The position numbers and the translations under genes were made by a program. Positions 63,049 through 64,000 of a stretch of DNA of 64,000 nucleotides are shown piece by piece. Source of the DNA: Saccharina japonica (taxonomy: Eukaryota; Sar; Phaeophyceae; Laminariales; Laminariaceae); contig MEHQ01002827.1 in NCBI GenBank assembly GCA_008828725.1, forward strand, positions 433,255-497,254, read 5' to 3'. Positions within the stretch are counted from its first letter, which is position 1. Every line of letters begins with the position of its first letter. The notes beneath the pieces are model-generated. The model was not told where the DNA came from, searched no databases, and was given only the letters and a program-made list of their open reading frames with translations.

Positions 63049-64000
63049 ATGTGTACATGTGTACGTACGTATACGAGTAGCAGTTGCCATGTTTTGCTTT
63101 ACGAGTAGCTTTTGTGGCCTCGTCTCGCTTCTGGTGCTGCTGCGACTGCGACAACTGTGAAAACAATTAGGCTGTGCAGTCGCCGCCTCCGCCGCCACCA
63201 CCGCCGCCGCCGCGCCGACGCCGCGCCGCCGCTGCTGCTACTCTACTTTGTTGCTGCTGCTGTGCTGCTGCTGTGCCGATTCTGCTGTGTTGCTGCTGCT
63301 GCTGCGGCTGTTTTTGTCACATACCAGGTATCATTCGACCGTCGAAGGACTAACAATGTCGATACCAAAGATGTCGGGAGACAGCACTTTCACTCCTTGA
63401 CAGACAGCGTCAAGGCCCTTGACAGACAGCCTTGACAGCAAAAAACAGGGGACGCTACATCAATCAATACACTTTTCTATAGTATGTGTACATGTGTACG
63501 TATACGAGTGTACGTATACGAGTAACAGTTGCCATGTTTTTCTTTACGAGTAGCTTTTGTAGCCTCGTCTCGCTTCTGGTGCTGCTACGACAGGGGGGGA
63601 GTTGGTTGAATACAGCTAGTTGTAAGAATTGAAGGAAACTACAGTGAAATCAAGTAATTAAATTATTTATTTTGGCTACTTTTCAAAATCCGTGTCCGAT
63701 TTTTAGGTGATCCGCCGCATTTTGGAGCAGCCCGTCAGAAAGGTACTGCGTCCCATACGATTATAATGCAGGTCGTGCATCGTGCATGCGGGGCGGGCGA
63801 TACATAGACAGCAGCTAGTAGTTGTACTGGCGGCATAGCGAACACACGCAAGACAAGCCCTGTCCACCCTCTCGATGTTCTGATGCACAGCACCGCGTGG
63901 TTGCCCTTAGTTTCGTGACTCTAGCACTTTCACTCCTTGACAGACAGCGTCAAGGCCCTTGACAAACAGCCTTGACAGCAAAAAACAGGGGACGCTACAT
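63049..64000 (+). repeat. Diverged direct duplication at the window end
   Basis: GTTGCCATGTTTT...CTTTACGAGTAGCTTTTGT...CTCGTCTCGCTTCTGGTGCT occurs at 63082 and 63529. AGCACTTTCACTCCTTGACA through GACGCTACAT (about 78 bp, one mismatch) occurs at 63384-63461 and 63923-64000. The second pair also contains internal CTTGACAGACAG repeats. The array probably continues beyond the window. Confidence 0.85.
63707..63742 (+). CDS. Possible micro-exon (36 bp)
   Basis: GATTTTTAG precedes 12 in-frame codons, VIRRILEQPVRK, which end at AAG/GTACTG. Phase 0 at both ends matches the phase left by Myb exon 2 at 60348, so it could be a further exon of that gene. There is no family evidence for this peptide. Confidence 0.25.

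Larger units (their letters stand above)
60349..64000. other. Repeat-rich 3' flank of the PHD-Myb gene
   Basis: Contains the ACTCGCAGTA block, purine-rich sequence at 60830-60950, (GCAT)n at 61580-61600, a 15-bp tandem repeat at 62420-62510, family R3, CTG/CAG tracts and a duplicated terminal segment. Except for the possible micro-exon, no gene is supported. Confidence 0.55.

Noticed and set aside
63384..64000. LTR retrotransposon bounded by the 78-bp direct repeats
   Set aside because: The repeats lack TG...CA ends, no primer-binding site is visible and the 461-bp interior is non-coding. Tandem duplication is simpler.

Overview
The window is nuclear DNA of a eukaryote, most likely a brown alga (Ectocarpus-like) or a close photosynthetic stramenopile. 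This is inferred from three things. Genes have many short exons (36-500 bp) and introns of about 0.5-3 kb with GT/AG (some GC/AG) borders. Three predicted proteins start with a signal-peptide-like segment followed by a phenylalanine at the likely cleavage site, the bipartite plastid presequence of heterokonts. The intergenic DNA is packed with microsatellites, minisatellites, homopolymer G/C runs and small transposon relics. Nothing looks bacterial: there are no operons or Shine-Dalgarno sites, and the long open frames over repeats are chance frames.

Layout. 480-5750 (+): 3' two thirds of a TTLL9-type tubulin polyglutamylase gene, whose 5' end lies outside the window. 6.2-10.2 kb: repeats, including a satellite-like block at 7.5-8.4 kb and a 26-bp minisatellite near 9 kb. 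10207-11337 (-): single-exon unknown protein. 11.3-16.1 kb: no confident gene. 16157-19247 (-): three-exon VOC/glyoxalase-family protein with a plastid presequence. 20072-20666: non-autonomous hAT-type element with an 8-bp target duplication. 21.7-28.4 kb (+): multi-exon WD40-like protein with one C-terminal membrane span and an acidic tail. 30902-36456 (-): FAD-dependent oxidoreductase of the DAO superfamily with a plastid-type presequence; one middle exon is unresolved. 39188-45166, possibly to 47051 (-): alpha/beta hydrolase with a complete Ser-Asp-His triad. 49.7-54.4 kb: large inverted duplication with arms of about 2.1 kb, followed by a third, direct copy at 55.6-57.3 kb. 57568-60348 or beyond (+): nuclear protein with three PHD fingers and a SHAQK-type Myb domain split by an intron. 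60.4-64 kb: repeats.

The genes are functionally unrelated and lie on alternating strands, so no pathway is implied. The best-supported unusual items are: a TTLL9-like gene in which three of five introns appear to start with GC; a TTAA-flanked 89-bp palindromic element family; the hAT-type element; the PHDx3-Myb architecture; an exact in-frame 54-bp duplication of a splice donor in the WD40 gene; and the inverted duplication with a filled and an empty insertion site and an adjoining stretch of poor-identity sequence that may be an assembly problem. Exon borders were placed by eye from splice consensus, reading phase and recalled family alignments. They are predictions, not transcript-supported.
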